Shown: positions 8,662 to 18,656, counted from the stretch's first letter. The stretch: DNA of 64,000 bases from Kaistella haifensis DSM 19056 (GCF_000735695.2 NZ_JASZ02000008.1:20356-84355), one strand, 5' to 3'. Program-made: numbers and translations. Notes: a model not told the origin generated them from the sequence alone.

Positions 8662-11109
8662 TTGACTTTTGCCCAAATTATTTTACCGCTCAATCTTGCA
8701 GGGACTTTCACTTATAAAGTTCCTGATGATTTGGTTGAAATCTTACAACCCGGAATGCGCGTTTTGGTTTCATTTCGTGGCAAAAAAATTTATACAGGAA
8801 TCGTCACGGAAATCCACGATCGCAAACCCGAAAATTTTGTACCAAAAGAAATTCTGAACATTCTTGATGATTCTCCAATTCTGCCGGAAGAGCAAATTGC
8901 TTTCTGGCAATGGATTTCGGAATATTATCTATGCAATTTGGGTGAGATTTATAGATACGCATTTCCTTCCTCATTAAAGCTGGAGAGCGAAACTTATCTA
9001 AAATTAAAACCCAATATCACGGTAGATTTTCAGAATTTGGATGTGAATGAAATGTATCTTATTCAAGCTTTGGAGGTTCGGCAATTGATCAATTTAACCG
9101 AGATTGAAGCGTTTATCCCGAAAAAAGAAATCGTGAAAACCATTAATTCTTTAATCGACCTTCAATACATTGAAATTGATGAAAAAATTGCAGAGAAATA
9201 TCGGGCGAAAGAAGTTGCTTACTTGAAAATCAATGAAGTAGAAATTTCAAAACGGAAAATTCCGGAAATTCTTTTGGAGCTGAAACGTTCGCCGAAGCAA
9301 CAGGAATTGTTTCTTTATTTACTTGAAAAACATACCGAAAATCCCGAAAAAGATTTAAAAAAATCTGAAGTTTTCGAAGTAGGAAATTTTTCGCAGCCAC
9401 AATTGAAATCTCTGGTGGAAAAAAATTTGGTTCAGGAATATTATCTTCAAAAAGATCGTTTGGAAGTGTACGATGGCGAAATAGAAAATATTGAAAAGCT
9501 CACGGAAACCCAGTTGCAGTCGAAGAAAGAGATTGATGAAGCTTTCGAAATCGGAAAAAATGTTTTGCTCCACGGCGTGACTTCTTCGGGGAAAACGCAT
9601 ATCTATTTAGAGAAAATTGAAGAAACAGTTTCCGAAGGAAAAAACGTCCTTTTTTTGCTCCCGGAGATTGCACTTACCAAACAAATTGTACAGCGGTTAG
9701 AAAAAAAATATGGTAAAGAACTCGGTTTTTATCATCAAAAACTGACGGATTTTGAGAAGGTTGAAGTATGGCGAAAAATAAAGAATAATCAACTGAAAAT
9801 ACTTATTGGAACAAGGAATTCGTTGTTTCTTCCGTTCTCGAATTTAGGTTTGGTTGTGGTTGATGAAGAGCACGATTCTGCGTACAAACCAAGAGAAGTT
9901 TCTCCTTTTTTTAATGCAAAAGATGCGGCCCAAGTTTTGGCAAAATTGTATCATGCTCCAGTAATATTGGGTTCGGCGACTCCTTCAGTTGAATCTTACT
10001 ATTTGGCCAAAACCGAAAAATTGAAATATATTTTTTTATCCGAACGTTTCGGAAAGGTGAAACTTCCTGAATTTGAATTGATTAATTTTAAAGAAGCGCA
10101 GGATTCCAAAAAAGTGATTGGGAATTTTTCTCTGCAATTAATCAGCGAAATAAAAACTGAACTAGAACGGAAAAAACAAACCATGATTCTCCACAATCGC
10201 CGTGGATACGCCAATGTAGTGGAATGTGAAAGTTGTGGCTATGTGAATTATTGCTCGAATTGTGATGTGGTGATGACGTATCACAAGTTTTCGAATGAGA
10301 TGAAATGCCACTATTGCGGGCAAAAATCGGCTAAACCGAAAGTGTGTCCGAAATGTCATTCCGAAAATTTGAATGAACGTGGAGTTGGTGTGGAACAGGT
10401 TCACGAAGAGGTTTCGCGTCTTTTTCCTGATTCGGAAGTCGACCGAATGGATGTAGATTCGATGCGAAAAAAATTCGCTTATGAAAAATTATACGAAAAA
10501 ATTGAAAGTGGCGAAACCGATATTTTGGTAGGAACGCAAATGATTTCCAAGGGTTTAGATTTCGATAATATAGAATTGGTTGCGATTCCGAGAGCAGATT
10601 CGATGTTGTATGTACAGGATTTTCGTGCGGAAGAAAGGGCTTTTCAGTTGATCACCCAAGTTTCCGGAAGAGCCGGGAGAATTTCCGGAGAAGGAAAGGT
10701 TTTGATTCAAACTTATAATCCACAGCATTCTGTTTTTCAATTAATTAAAGATAATAATCAGGAGAAAATCTACCGACATTTCCTGGAAGAAAGGAAAAAA
10801 TTTCTCTATCCGCCTTTTGTGAAGTTAATCATGATTGAACTAAAACATCGAAAAGAAGATAAAGTGAACCGCGCCTCTCAGTTTTTAGGTTCAATTCTTA
10901 GAAAATATCTTCCTGAAGAATGCATTCTCGGTCCGGAAAAATCGCCCATTGGAAAACTGAATTTGATGTATCAATATCAAATTTTGCTCAAATTTCCACG
11001 AGGGAAAAAGTATAAGGAATTCAAAAATATTTTACTTCAAAGTTTTGATGAATTTGAGGAAATTACTGCATATCAGAGCATTAAAAAACTGATATTTGTC
11101 GACTTTTAA
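8662..11109 (+). CDS. priA: Primosomal protein N', replication restart helicase
   Basis: Reloads the replisome at stalled forks. 815 aa. The start is TTG: an in-frame stop lies at 8638 and there is no ATG before the conserved N-terminus TFAQIILPLNLAGTFTY. Order of domains: 3'-DNA-binding and winged-helix region (about 1-200), helicase with Walker A HGVTSSGKTH (about residue 305) and the DEEH box VVVDEEHD, then the zinc region with paired CxxC motifs (CESCGYVNYCSNC and CHYCGQ...CPKC) inside the helicase core, and RGVGVEQVHEEV. Nothing is missing. Confidence 0.96.
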   Translation: MTFAQIILPLNLAGTFTYKVPDDLVEILQPGMRVLVSFRGKKIYTGIVTEIHDRKPENFVPKEILNILDDSPILPEEQIAFWQWISEYYLCNLGEIYRYAFPSSLKLESETYLKLKPNITVDFQNLDVNEMYLIQALEVRQLINLTEIEAFIPKKEIVKTINSLIDLQYIEIDEKIAEKYRAKEVAYLKINEVEISKRKIPEILLELKRSPKQQELFLYLLEKHTENPEKDLKKSEVFEVGNFSQPQLKSLVEKNLVQEYYLQKDRLEVYDGEIENIEKLTETQLQSKKEIDEAFEIGKNVLLHGVTSSGKTHIYLEKIEETVSEGKNVLFLLPEIALTKQIVQRLEKKYGKELGFYHQKLTDFEKVEVWRKIKNNQLKILIGTRNSLFLPFSNLGLVVVDEEHDSAYKPREVSPFFNAKDAAQVLAKLYHAPVILGSATPSVESYYLAKTEKLKYIFLSERFGKVKLPEFELINFKEAQDSKKVIGNFSLQLISEIKTELERKKQTMILHNRRGYANVVECESCGYVNYCSNCDVVMTYHKFSNEMKCHYCGQKSAKPKVCPKCHSENLNERGVGVEQVHEEVSRLFPDSEVDRMDVDSMRKKFAYEKLYEKIESGETDILVGTQMISKGLDFDNIELVAIPRADSMLYVQDFRAEERAFQLITQVSGRAGRISGEGKVLIQTYNPQHSVFQLIKDNNQEKIYRHFLEERKKFLYPPFVKLIMIELKHRKEDKVNRASQFLGSILRKYLPEECILGPEKSPIGKLNLMYQYQILLKFPRGKKYKEFKNILLQSFDEFEEITAYQSIKKLIFVDF

Positions 11110-11127
11110 CATTTTTTAACATAATTA

Positions 11128-11156
11128 ACTGTGTTTTATAAGGGTGAAAACACGGT
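11128..11156 (+). promoter_or_regulatory. Inverted repeat between priA and dacB
   Basis: ACTGTGTTTT (11128-11137) pairs with AAAACACGGT (11147-11156) with a single wobble position and a 9-base loop. No T run follows, so it is a poor intrinsic terminator. It may be an operator or a weak 3' end for priA. Bases 11132-11145 repeat a 14-mer found upstream of satD. Confidence 0.4.
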
Positions 11157-11173
11157 AGCTCGGTAATAATTTA

Positions 11174-11181
11174 TATTTTTG
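11174..11181 (+). promoter_or_regulatory. -7 box of dacB
   Basis: TATTTTTG matches TAnnTTTG, 45 bases before the dacB ATG. No TTG is seen at the -33 distance. Confidence 0.4.
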
Positions 11182-11226
11182 AACGTTGAATAAAGAGCAT
11201 TATTCAGATCATCAAATAAAATGTAA

Positions 11227-12675
11227 ATGATTAGACTTAAAAATATATTGGTCTCGTCTGCTTTTGCGCTATCTGCGATGGCATTCGGACAAGGAACTTT
11301 TGCTTCTTCAAACTATCCTCAATCTTACGAAACTCACTCCTCAAATATTTCCGCACCAGAAAAATTAATGTCAGCTAAAGAATTGGTTGACATTAAAATC
11401 AATTCGTTAATGAACGATCCGGTGCTTCGAAATGCGAATTGGGGTTTTGTGATATATGATCCTAAAACCAAAAAAGTGGTCAATTCCTACAATGAAAACG
11501 CTTCTTTGGTTCCGGCATCTACCACCAAACTTCTAACTACTGAAACCGCGATGAATCTTTTGGGAGAAAAATTTCGTTGGAATACTCAGTTAGAACATTC
11601 CGGAACTATTGATGCAGACGGAGTTTTGCAAGGAAATTTGTATATCGTTGGAAGCGGCGATCCATCATTAGGAACTAATAAAGCGGGAGCTTCTTCCTAT
11701 AGTGCAATCATTGCCGATTTCATGAGCGCAATTTCACAGAAAGGAATTAAGAAGGTTAATGGCGATATCATCATCCAAACTGCGGTTTTCAAAATGAATA
11801 AAATGCAAAGTTTGCCCGCGAATATCGTTTGGTTGGAAAATGGAAGCTATTATTTGCCGGTGGGTTCTACCTATGAAATTAGTCCGCAAAATGAGAAATT
11901 AATTGCCAAACAAGCCAATCCTTTTGCCGAAAACAAGAACTTTTATTATGTTTCGCCATACATCAACCAAATGGTGTATGCTGATAAGTTTAACGGATCT
12001 GGACTTACCACAAAATTGCCCGATGCACCAGCTTATCTTGCCAATAATTTAAGAACGACCATGATCAAAAGAGGTTTGCCTGTAACCGGAAATGTGGTTC
12101 CCAGAACGATCGATCTGAATCCTGAAAAAAGAGAGATCATTACCAACTATCAGTCGCCGACTTTATCCGAAATTGTTTATTATACCAATCAACACAGCGA
12201 TAACGGTTTGGCAGAAGCAACTTTGCGAATGGTGGGTTTTCAGAAAAACGGAGATCAAACTTTAGAAAGCGGTAGGAAAGTAGTGGTGGATCATCTGAAG
12301 GAAATTTCTTTTGATACCAACGGCCTGAATTATATGGATGGAAGCGGTTTATCACGAAGCAATTTGGTAACACCCATTTCACAGGCGAAATTTTTAACCA
12401 ATTTAATGAATGAAAAATATTATAAAACGTATTTTGAATCTTTACCGATTGGCGGACAAACCGGAACGTTGAAGAGAATGTTTTTAGGAAACGGCAACGG
12501 ACAAATTTTTGCCAAAACCGGTACATTAAATAAAGTAAAAACTTTGGCAGGTTACCTGAAAACCTATAGTGGCAAAACATTGGTTTTCTCTTTGCTCATC
12601 AATAATTACGCTGGTTCCGTAGATCAGGTGAAAAGCCGAATGGAACAACTTTTGGAGCCGGCTCTTAATCTTTAG
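11227..12675 (+). CDS. dacB: D-Ala-D-Ala carboxypeptidase / PBP4-type endopeptidase
   Basis: Peptidoglycan-trimming serine peptidase of family S13, exported to the periplasm. 482 aa with a signal peptide ending near AMAFGQ. The three active-site motifs of penicillin-recognising enzymes are present: SxxK in PASTTKL (about residue 98), SDN in NQHSDNGLAE (about 324) and KTG in FAKTGTL (about 428). It has no T9SS tail, in contrast to the neighbouring M1 peptidase. It is transcribed alone between a promoter at 11174 and a terminator at 12701. Confidence 0.94.
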   Translation: MIRLKNILVSSAFALSAMAFGQGTFASSNYPQSYETHSSNISAPEKLMSAKELVDIKINSLMNDPVLRNANWGFVIYDPKTKKVVNSYNENASLVPASTTKLLTTETAMNLLGEKFRWNTQLEHSGTIDADGVLQGNLYIVGSGDPSLGTNKAGASSYSAIIADFMSAISQKGIKKVNGDIIIQTAVFKMNKMQSLPANIVWLENGSYYLPVGSTYEISPQNEKLIAKQANPFAENKNFYYVSPYINQMVYADKFNGSGLTTKLPDAPAYLANNLRTTMIKRGLPVTGNVVPRTIDLNPEKREIITNYQSPTLSEIVYYTNQHSDNGLAEATLRMVGFQKNGDQTLESGRKVVVDHLKEISFDTNGLNYMDGSGLSRSNLVTPISQAKFLTNLMNEKYYKTYFESLPIGGQTGTLKRMFLGNGNGQIFAKTGTLNKVKTLAGYLKTYSGKTLVFSLLINNYAGSVDQVKSRMEQLLEPALNL

Positions 12676-12686
12676 TAAATAATAAA

Positions 12687-12734
12687 TTAATGATATCATT
12701 AACCTTTCAATAATAATTGAGAGGTTTTTTTTAA
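12687..12734 (+). terminator. Terminator after dacB with adjacent 16-bp palindrome
   Basis: AACCTTTCAA (12701-12710) and TTGAGAGGTT (12717-12726) form a 10-bp stem with one wobble, followed by a T run. Directly before it, and sharing two bases, lies the perfect 16-bp palindrome TTAATGATATCATTAA (12687-12702), whose role is unclear. Confidence 0.8.
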
Positions 12735-12756
12735 CTTTAGCCAAAAATCTACCTTA

Positions 12757-14691
12757 ATGAAAAAACTTTATTTAATTGCTTTTGCAGTATTTTTTGTGCA
12801 GGCATTTTCTCAGAAAAATGAGGAGGCCAAAAGAAAAAGCATGATTCGAAATGAGCTTCAAAAGTATTCGAAAATGGTTGACTACAATGTCAACCCGAAT
12901 ACGCTCAATTATGACTTAAAATATCAAAGACTGGGATTGGATTTGGATCCGGCCCAACATTTCGTGAGCGGAATGGTTACCAGCTATTTCGTTCCAAATC
13001 AGAATATTTCAAGCATTTATTTTGATCTTTCTAATGTGCTTTCTGTTTCAGAAGTGAAATATCACGGTTCTAATCTTCCTTTTACGCAACTGAGTACAAA
13101 GGAAATTAAAATAGATTTTCCGTCAAATATTCCTGCAGCGACTTTGGATTCGCTTTCCATTAAATATTCCGGCACTCCGGATACCGGCGGAAGTGCAGGC
13201 GATGCTTTCACTGTTTCTACGCAAGGTGGAACACCTGTTTTGTATACACTTTCCGAACCTTACGGAGCTCAGGAATGGTTTCCGACAAAGCAAAGTTTGA
13301 ATGACAAAATTGAAAAAGTTGATATCAAAATCAATACACCATCGCAATACAGCGTGGCAGCGAATGGGAAATTGATTTCTGAAACTTCATTGACCGGAAG
13401 CAGAAAACTCACTTTTTGGCAAACCAATTATCCAATTCCTGCTTATCTAATTGCATTGGGAATAACGAATTATACGAAACTTAACGATACGATGGGAACA
13501 CCGCCGTTTCCTTTCGTTAATTATTTATATCCTTCCACAGCTACCAATACAACTACGATTTCGAATATCAACTGGACAAAAACAGTGATGAATACTTTCG
13601 AAGAATATTTTGGACCTTATCCTTACCGAAACGAAAAATACGGTCATATGCAATTTAGTTGGGGAGGCGGTATGGAACATGCTACAATGTCTTCAATGGG
13701 ATCGTGGGGACGCGGAATCATCGCTCACGAACTTGCGCATCAATGGTTTGGTGATAAAGTTACTTGTGGAGCATGGAATGACATTTGGCTCAACGAAGGT
13801 TTTGCGACTTTTGGGGAACATCTTGCCAACGAAAAATTATTGATGACGAATTCTCAATTTCTAAACTACCTGAGTTCTGAAATGAGTTATATTACAGGCT
13901 CTCCGGGCGGAAGTGTGTATGTAGCAGATGGTAATCTTGGAAATACAGGAACTATTTTCAGTGGAAGATTAACTTACTCTAAAGGCGGATATGTCGTACG
14001 AATGCTTAAGTGGATTTTGGGTGATGAAGCATTTTATTCAGCAATCAAAGATTATCATGCAAGACCGGAATTGGCATATGGATATGCGAAAACAGCCGAT
14101 TTGAAGAACTCTCTGCTTCAATCTACCGGAAAAGATTTTACTGAATTTTTCAACGATTGGATCTACGGACAAGGTTATCCGACTTATCAAATCCGTTGGA
14201 ACCAAACCTCTGATGATATGTTGAGAATTAAAGTAAGTCAAACGCAAAGTCATTCGTCTGTCAGCTTCTTTGAAATGCCATTGCCGATCAAGGTGAATGG
14301 CAACGGTGGTCAGGTTGCGTATTTAACATTAGATCATACGACAAATAATCAGAATTTTGCTAACCTGATCAACTTTCCGGTTTCTAGCATTCAGTTCAAT
14401 TATGAAAATCAAATTATTCAAAGAAACTCGACAGTAACCAAAGACACGTCGATTCTTGCTGTTGATGATTCTTCTAAGGACGCCGTGAAAATTTATCCAA
14501 ATCCGGTGAAAAATCAATTGTCAGTTTCAGGAATTTCTAAAGATCAAAATTTCGAAATCTTTAGCATCGACGGGAAATTGATTAAAAAAGGAAGTATTTC
14601 TTCAGGAAAACCGGTGGATGTTACATCGCTTTCGAAAGGAGTTTATATCTTCAAAATTGATATTCAGAATCTCAAATTCGTTAAACAATAA
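12757..14691 (+). CDS. Secreted M1 family aminopeptidase with T9SS tail
   Basis: Zinc aminopeptidase of the gluzincin M1 family, exported and probably released or anchored by T9SS. 644 aa. Signal peptide ends at VQAFSQ. The M1 N-domain is followed by GGGMEHATM (the GxMEN-like motif), then His324-Glu-Leu-Ala-His328 and Glu347 in WLNEGF, an exact HExxH-x18-E. The last 75 or so residues carry IYPNPVKNQLSV and end in KGVYIFKI...KFVKQ, the type A sorting domain. The usual C-terminal helical domain of cytosolic M1 enzymes is short here. Gene is flanked by terminators on both sides. Confidence 0.93.
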   Translation: MKKLYLIAFAVFFVQAFSQKNEEAKRKSMIRNELQKYSKMVDYNVNPNTLNYDLKYQRLGLDLDPAQHFVSGMVTSYFVPNQNISSIYFDLSNVLSVSEVKYHGSNLPFTQLSTKEIKIDFPSNIPAATLDSLSIKYSGTPDTGGSAGDAFTVSTQGGTPVLYTLSEPYGAQEWFPTKQSLNDKIEKVDIKINTPSQYSVAANGKLISETSLTGSRKLTFWQTNYPIPAYLIALGITNYTKLNDTMGTPPFPFVNYLYPSTATNTTTISNINWTKTVMNTFEEYFGPYPYRNEKYGHMQFSWGGGMEHATMSSMGSWGRGIIAHELAHQWFGDKVTCGAWNDIWLNEGFATFGEHLANEKLLMTNSQFLNYLSSEMSYITGSPGGSVYVADGNLGNTGTIFSGRLTYSKGGYVVRMLKWILGDEAFYSAIKDYHARPELAYGYAKTADLKNSLLQSTGKDFTEFFNDWIYGQGYPTYQIRWNQTSDDMLRIKVSQTQSHSSVSFFEMPLPIKVNGNGGQVAYLTLDHTTNNQNFANLINFPVSSIQFNYENQIIQRNSTVTKDTSILAVDDSSKDAVKIYPNPVKNQLSVSGISKDQNFEIFSIDGKLIKKGSISSGKPVDVTSLSKGVYIFKIDIQNLKFVKQ

Positions 14692-14698
14692 AAATCAG

Positions 14699-14726
14699 AA
14701 ACCTTCAGCAATGAAGGTTTTTTTTA
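14699..14726 (+). terminator. Terminator after M1 peptidase gene
   Basis: Perfect 9-bp stem AAACCTTCA (14699-14707) and TGAAGGTTT (14712-14720) with loop GCAA, followed by TTTTT. Confidence 0.9.
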
Positions 14727-14834
14727 TGACTTTTTTTTAAGTAACTCAAATAAATTCTTTTTTAAAAACCATTGCTTTGGTCTTTCCATCAAGGCATTTT
14801 TTTGTTAAATTAGCATTTCTAAATAAATTCTATT

Positions 14835-16028
14835 ATGATTTCTAAAAATTATCTGGAAACCCTTCAGAACGAATTACAAAATATCAAAAACGACGGACTT
14901 TTTAAAACTGAAAGAATTATCACTTCCCAACAATCCGCCGAAATCGAGGCGAATGGGAAGAAATTGCTCAATTTTTGTGCAAACAATTATTTAGGACTTT
15001 CCAATCATCCTGAAGTGATGAAAGCTTCCCAAGATATGATCGAAAGCCATGGTTACGGAATGTCTTCGGTTCGTTTTATTTGCGGAACTCAGGATATCCA
15101 TAAAGAACTTGAAGCGAAAATTTCAAAGTTTTTGGGAATGGAAGATACAATCCTTTACGCGGCTTGTTTTGATGCGAACGGCGGTGTTTTCGAACCATTA
15201 TTTTCAGAAGAAGATGCCATTATTTCTGATGAACTGAATCACGCTTCCATTATTGATGGAGTTCGTCTTTGCAAAGCTGCAAGATACCGCTACAAAAATA
15301 ACAATATGGAGGATTTAGAAGCACAGCTAAAGGCAGCTTCCGAAAAAAATCACCGTTTCAAAATCATCGTTACCGATGGAGTTTTCTCTATGGATGGAAT
15401 TGTTGCTGACTTAAAGAGAGTTTGCGATCTTGCAGAAAAATATGACTGTCTGGTAATGGTTGACGATTCCCACGCTACCGGATTTATCGGAAAAACCGGC
15501 CGCGGAACGCACGAAGCGAACGACGTGATATGTAGAGTTGATCTTATTACTTCAACTTTAGGAAAAGCTTTAGGCGGTGCTTTGGGGGGATTTACTTCCG
15601 GAAAGAAAGAAATTATTGATATGCTGAGACAGCGCTCCAGACCGTATTTGTTCTCAAATTCATTGGCTCCGGGAATTGTTGGGGCGGCGATGAAAGTTTT
15701 GGATATGATTTCTGAAGATACATCGCTCAGAGATCGCGTGATGGAAAATGCCGAATATTTCCGAACCGAGATGAAAGCCAAAGGATTTGACATTCCCGAT
15801 GGTGACGCTGCGATTGTTCCGGTAATGCTTTATGATGCTCCTTTAGCCCAAAAAATGGCAGAAAAACTGATGGATGAAGGAATTTACGTAATCGGATTTT
15901 TCTATCCCGTTGTGCCAAAAGGAAAAGCGAGAATCCGCGTTCAGCTTTCTGCGGCACATACGAAAGAACAGTTGGATAAAGCGATTGCCGCATTTGAAAA
16001 AGTGGGAAAAGAATTGAGTGTTATTTAA
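14835..16028 (+). CDS. kbl: Glycine C-acetyltransferase (KBL)
   Basis: PLP enzyme of the alpha-oxoamine synthase family: glycine plus acetyl-CoA to 2-amino-3-ketobutyrate, or the reverse in threonine breakdown. 397 aa. Motifs: [10 protein letters not shown] near the start, [20 protein letters not shown] with the PLP-ring Asp, and the Schiff-base Lys in STLGKALGG (about residue 240). The KBL-type extras such as CANNYLGL and the C-terminal [13 protein letters not shown] support Kbl over BioF or serine palmitoyltransferase. Threonine dehydrogenase is not adjacent. Confidence 0.9.
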   Translation: MISKNYLETLQNELQNIKNDGLFKTERIITSQQSAEIEANGKKLLNFCANNYLGLSNHPEVMKASQDMIESHGYGMSSVRFICGTQDIHKELEAKISKFLGMEDTILYAACFDANGGVFEPLFSEEDAIISDELNHASIIDGVRLCKAARYRYKNNNMEDLEAQLKAASEKNHRFKIIVTDGVFSMDGIVADLKRVCDLAEKYDCLVMVDDSHATGFIGKTGRGTHEANDVICRVDLITSTLGKALGGALGGFTSGKKEIIDMLRQRSRPYLFSNSLAPGIVGAAMKVLDMISEDTSLRDRVMENAEYFRTEMKAKGFDIPDGDAAIVPVMLYDAPLAQKMAEKLMDEGIYVIGFFYPVVPKGKARIRVQLSAAHTKEQLDKAIAAFEKVGKELSVI

Positions 16029-16050
16029 TTTAGAGCGAAAAAAAATGCTA

Positions 16051-16078
16051 AAAACCTTCCGTTTCGGGAGGTTTTTTA
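16051..16078. terminator. Bidirectional terminator between kbl and TSUP gene
   Basis: AAAACCTTCCG (16051-16061) and CGGGAGGTTTT (16065-16075) form an 11-bp stem with one mismatch and a TTT loop. It is flanked by A and T runs and lies between convergent stops. Confidence 0.85.
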
Positions 16079-16079
16079 T

Positions 16080-17387
16080 TTAGAAAAATATTTTATAAAG
16101 ATTTCTGGCACTCGAAACAATTAGTAGAAGTGCAACCAAGATCAGCGCAGTTTTTCGGGGCATTTTTCCTGCTAATCGAGCTGCAATGGGTGCAGCAAGA
16201 ACTCCTCCGATAATTAATCCCAAAATGATTTCTATATTTGAAACTCCAAGGCTCGAAAAGAAAACAATCGCTGCGGCAAGAGTAACGAAAAATTCCGCCA
16301 TGCTCACCGTTCCGATGACATAATTGGTTTTTCGCCCTTTGGAAAGTAGGGTGGAAGTCACAATTGGACCCCAACCTCCGCCACCGAATGCATCCATCAT
16401 TCCGCCCAAAAAACCGAGTCTTCCGATATTGGTTTTCTGTTTCACTACAATTTTTTTGAAGGCCAATCGGGTGATTCTATAGCCCATAATCAGGGTATAA
16501 GTTGCCATTAAACCTTTTGCAAGATTCTCATATTCACTGCCCAAATAAATTAGTAATAATGATCCTGAAATCGCTCCAATAACGCCGGGAACAGCGAGAT
16601 AAAGCAACATTTTTTTATTTACATTTCCATATTTATAATGAGAATAACCACTCATCGCGCTCGAAAACATTTCTGCGGTGTGGATTGAGCCAGAAATCGA
16701 AGGAAGTTTTACGCCCATTCCCATCATCAATGTAGAACTCGTCAAACCATAACCCATTCCCAAAGCGCCATCCACCATTTGGGCGAAAAATCCGATCGCA
16801 AGCATCCAATAAAATTCATTGGGAATTTCGTAAACAAAATCTTTCGCTTGCGTGTACGAAAAGTAATTATCAAATGCAATTCCCAAGAAAAAAGCAGCAA
16901 AAGCAAGTGATAAATAGATCACAAGTCGCCGGTATTTTTTCGCTTCTTTGGAATATTGCCATTTCAGTTTTTGTTCTTCCTGAATGGATTCTTTATTTTT
17001 TGAAATGAAATTTTCAAGTTGAAAATCACTTAATTCCGGTTGATTGGCGATACTGATAAGAATATTTTTCTTCTGAACAATATCGATGATTTCGGTGTAA
17101 AATTCGACTCCCAAATCGTTAATCAGCGCGATATGAGCATTATAAAAATCGTCTTCGAAAAACCGTCTTTCTTGAATTTTAATGGTATCTTTTCCTTCAG
17201 CGAATCGTTTAATCTCATCAGAAACCGATTCGAAAATCAAATTAATTTTAGTATTCGGAAAGCTATTAATAATTGTTTTAAGGCTTTCCAAAGCTTCTGT
17301 TCCACCGCCTACAATAAGCACTTTCAGGTTTTCCAGATTCAGGAAAACACTCAAAGATTGATGTTGAATATTGTGTTCGGACGACAT
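16080..17387 (-). CDS. TSUP permease fused to siroheme-synthase-like Rossmann domain
   Basis: 435 aa, last gene of the sulfate operon. Residues 1-130 look like the N-terminal NAD-binding domain of siroheme synthase/precorrin-2 dehydrogenase: VLIVGGGTEALES (Gly27-29), LINDLG at 88-93 where the family has ATDD, and NQPELSDF at 115-122. After a charged linker (130-152) come about eight membrane segments of the TauE/SafE (TSUP) family, with two related halves (GALGMGYGLTSST and DAFGGGGWGPIVTST). TSUP proteins move sulfite, sulfate or other sulfur anions. The helical chelatase half of siroheme synthase is absent. Whether the Rossmann part is an enzyme or a sensor for the permease cannot be told. 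Confidence 0.85.
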   Translation of the reverse strand: MSSEHNIQHQSLSVFLNLENLKVLIVGGGTEALESLKTIINSFPNTKINLIFESVSDEIKRFAEGKDTIKIQERRFFEDDFYNAHIALINDLGVEFYTEIIDIVQKKNILISIANQPELSDFQLENFISKNKESIQEEQKLKWQYSKEAKKYRRLVIYLSLAFAAFFLGIAFDNYFSYTQAKDFVYEIPNEFYWMLAIGFFAQMVDGALGMGYGLTSSTLMMGMGVKLPSISGSIHTAEMFSSAMSGYSHYKYGNVNKKMLLYLAVPGVIGAISGSLLLIYLGSEYENLAKGLMATYTLIMGYRITRLAFKKIVVKQKTNIGRLGFLGGMMDAFGGGGWGPIVTSTLLSKGRKTNYVIGTVSMAEFFVTLAAAIVFFSSLGVSNIEIILGLIIGGVLAAPIAARLAGKMPRKTALILVALLLIVSSARNLYKIFF

Positions 17388-17414
17388 TGAATTCGGTAAA
17401 TATTTTGTTAGAAT

Positions 17415-18656
17415 TTACAAAAGCATTACCGCTCCAACGGTTGAATTGCTGGTTTCATCAACCAAAATTGCACTTCCTGTTGAATTATTTTTTTCAAAAG
17501 CATCAAAAACTAATGGTGATGCTGTTTTCAAACGTACTTTTACAATTTCATTCAATTTTACTGAATCCGAAACCGGAGTTTGTTGCAATGTATTGACATC
17601 GATTTTGTATTCGATTTCTTTCACAACGGTTTTTATAAGTCTGCTTTTATGTTGAATAAAATACTTGTTTCCTTCGGTAAGTTCGCGTTTATCGAGCCAG
17701 CAAACTAAAGCTTCAAATTCATTTTCAACACGTGGTTTGTTTTCAGATTTCACAAAAAAATCGCCACGACTTACATCGATATCATCTTGTAAATGTAAAA
17801 CGGCAGGTTGCAATGCGAACACTTCATCCACTTCGTTTCCGCCGGTTTCCACTTTAGAAATCGTAGTTTCTATATTTTCCGGAAGAATTGTGATTCTGTC
17901 TCCTTTTTTATAGGTTCCTGAGATAATTTGTCCGGCATATCCGCGGTAATCATGAAGTTCATCGGTTTGCGGACGAATAACATACTGAACCTGAAATCGT
18001 GCGTTTTCGTAATCTACATCTTCATTAACTTCGACATTTTCCAGGAATGTAAGCAATGGTTCGTCATTAAACCACGTCATTTTCTCGGATTTGTCTACAA
18101 TATTGTCTCCATTAAAAGCGGAAATAGGGAAGTAAGCTACGTTTTTCAAACCAAGACTATTTGCGACTTGATCATAATCTTTTTTAATGCTATTGAAAAC
18201 ATCTTCAGAATAATCTACCAAATCCATCTTGTTTACGGCCACTACTACGCGTTTCATTTTCAAAAGTGAAGCGATGATGGAATGTCTTCGGGTTTGTTCG
18301 ATAACGCCTTGTCGGGCATCAATTAAAATGATGATTAACTGCGAATTGGAAGCTCCCGTGATCATGTTTCTGGTATATTGAACATGTCCCGGAGCATCTG
18401 CGATAATAAATTTTCTATTCGGAGTGGAAAAATATCGATAAGCAACGTCGATGGTAATTCCCTGTTCTCTTTCGGCGCGTAAACCGTCGGTAAGGATTGC
18501 TAAATCTATCCCGTCTGCGTTTTTATTTTTCGATTGTTTTTCTAGGGCTTCAAGCTGGTCTACCAAAATGCTTTTGCTGTCATAAAGCAGTCTTCCGATC
18601 AAGGTGCTTTTTCCATCATCTACACTTCCGGCGGTAATAAATCTTAATATATCCAT
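17415..18656 (-). CDS. cysN: Sulfate adenylyltransferase subunit 1 (GTPase)
   Basis: Regulatory GTPase subunit of ATP sulfurylase; GTP hydrolysis drives APS formation by CysD. 413 aa, without a fused APS kinase (CysC). An EF-Tu-like G domain is visible: G1 AGSVDDGKST, G3 DAPGHVQYTRNM, G4 AVNKMDL, followed by beta-barrel domains. It sits 58 bases after cysD and 27 bases before the TSUP gene on the minus strand. Confidence 0.96.
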   Translation of the reverse strand: MDILRFITAGSVDDGKSTLIGRLLYDSKSILVDQLEALEKQSKNKNADGIDLAILTDGLRAEREQGITIDVAYRYFSTPNRKFIIADAPGHVQYTRNMITGASNSQLIIILIDARQGVIEQTRRHSIIASLLKMKRVVVAVNKMDLVDYSEDVFNSIKKDYDQVANSLGLKNVAYFPISAFNGDNIVDKSEKMTWFNDEPLLTFLENVEVNEDVDYENARFQVQYVIRPQTDELHDYRGYAGQIISGTYKKGDRITILPENIETTISKVETGGNEVDEVFALQPAVLHLQDDIDVSRGDFFVKSENKPRVENEFEALVCWLDKRELTEGNKYFIQHKSRLIKTVVKEIEYKIDVNTLQQTPVSDSVKLNEIVKVRLKTASPLVFDAFEKNNSTGSAILVDETSNSTVGAVMLL

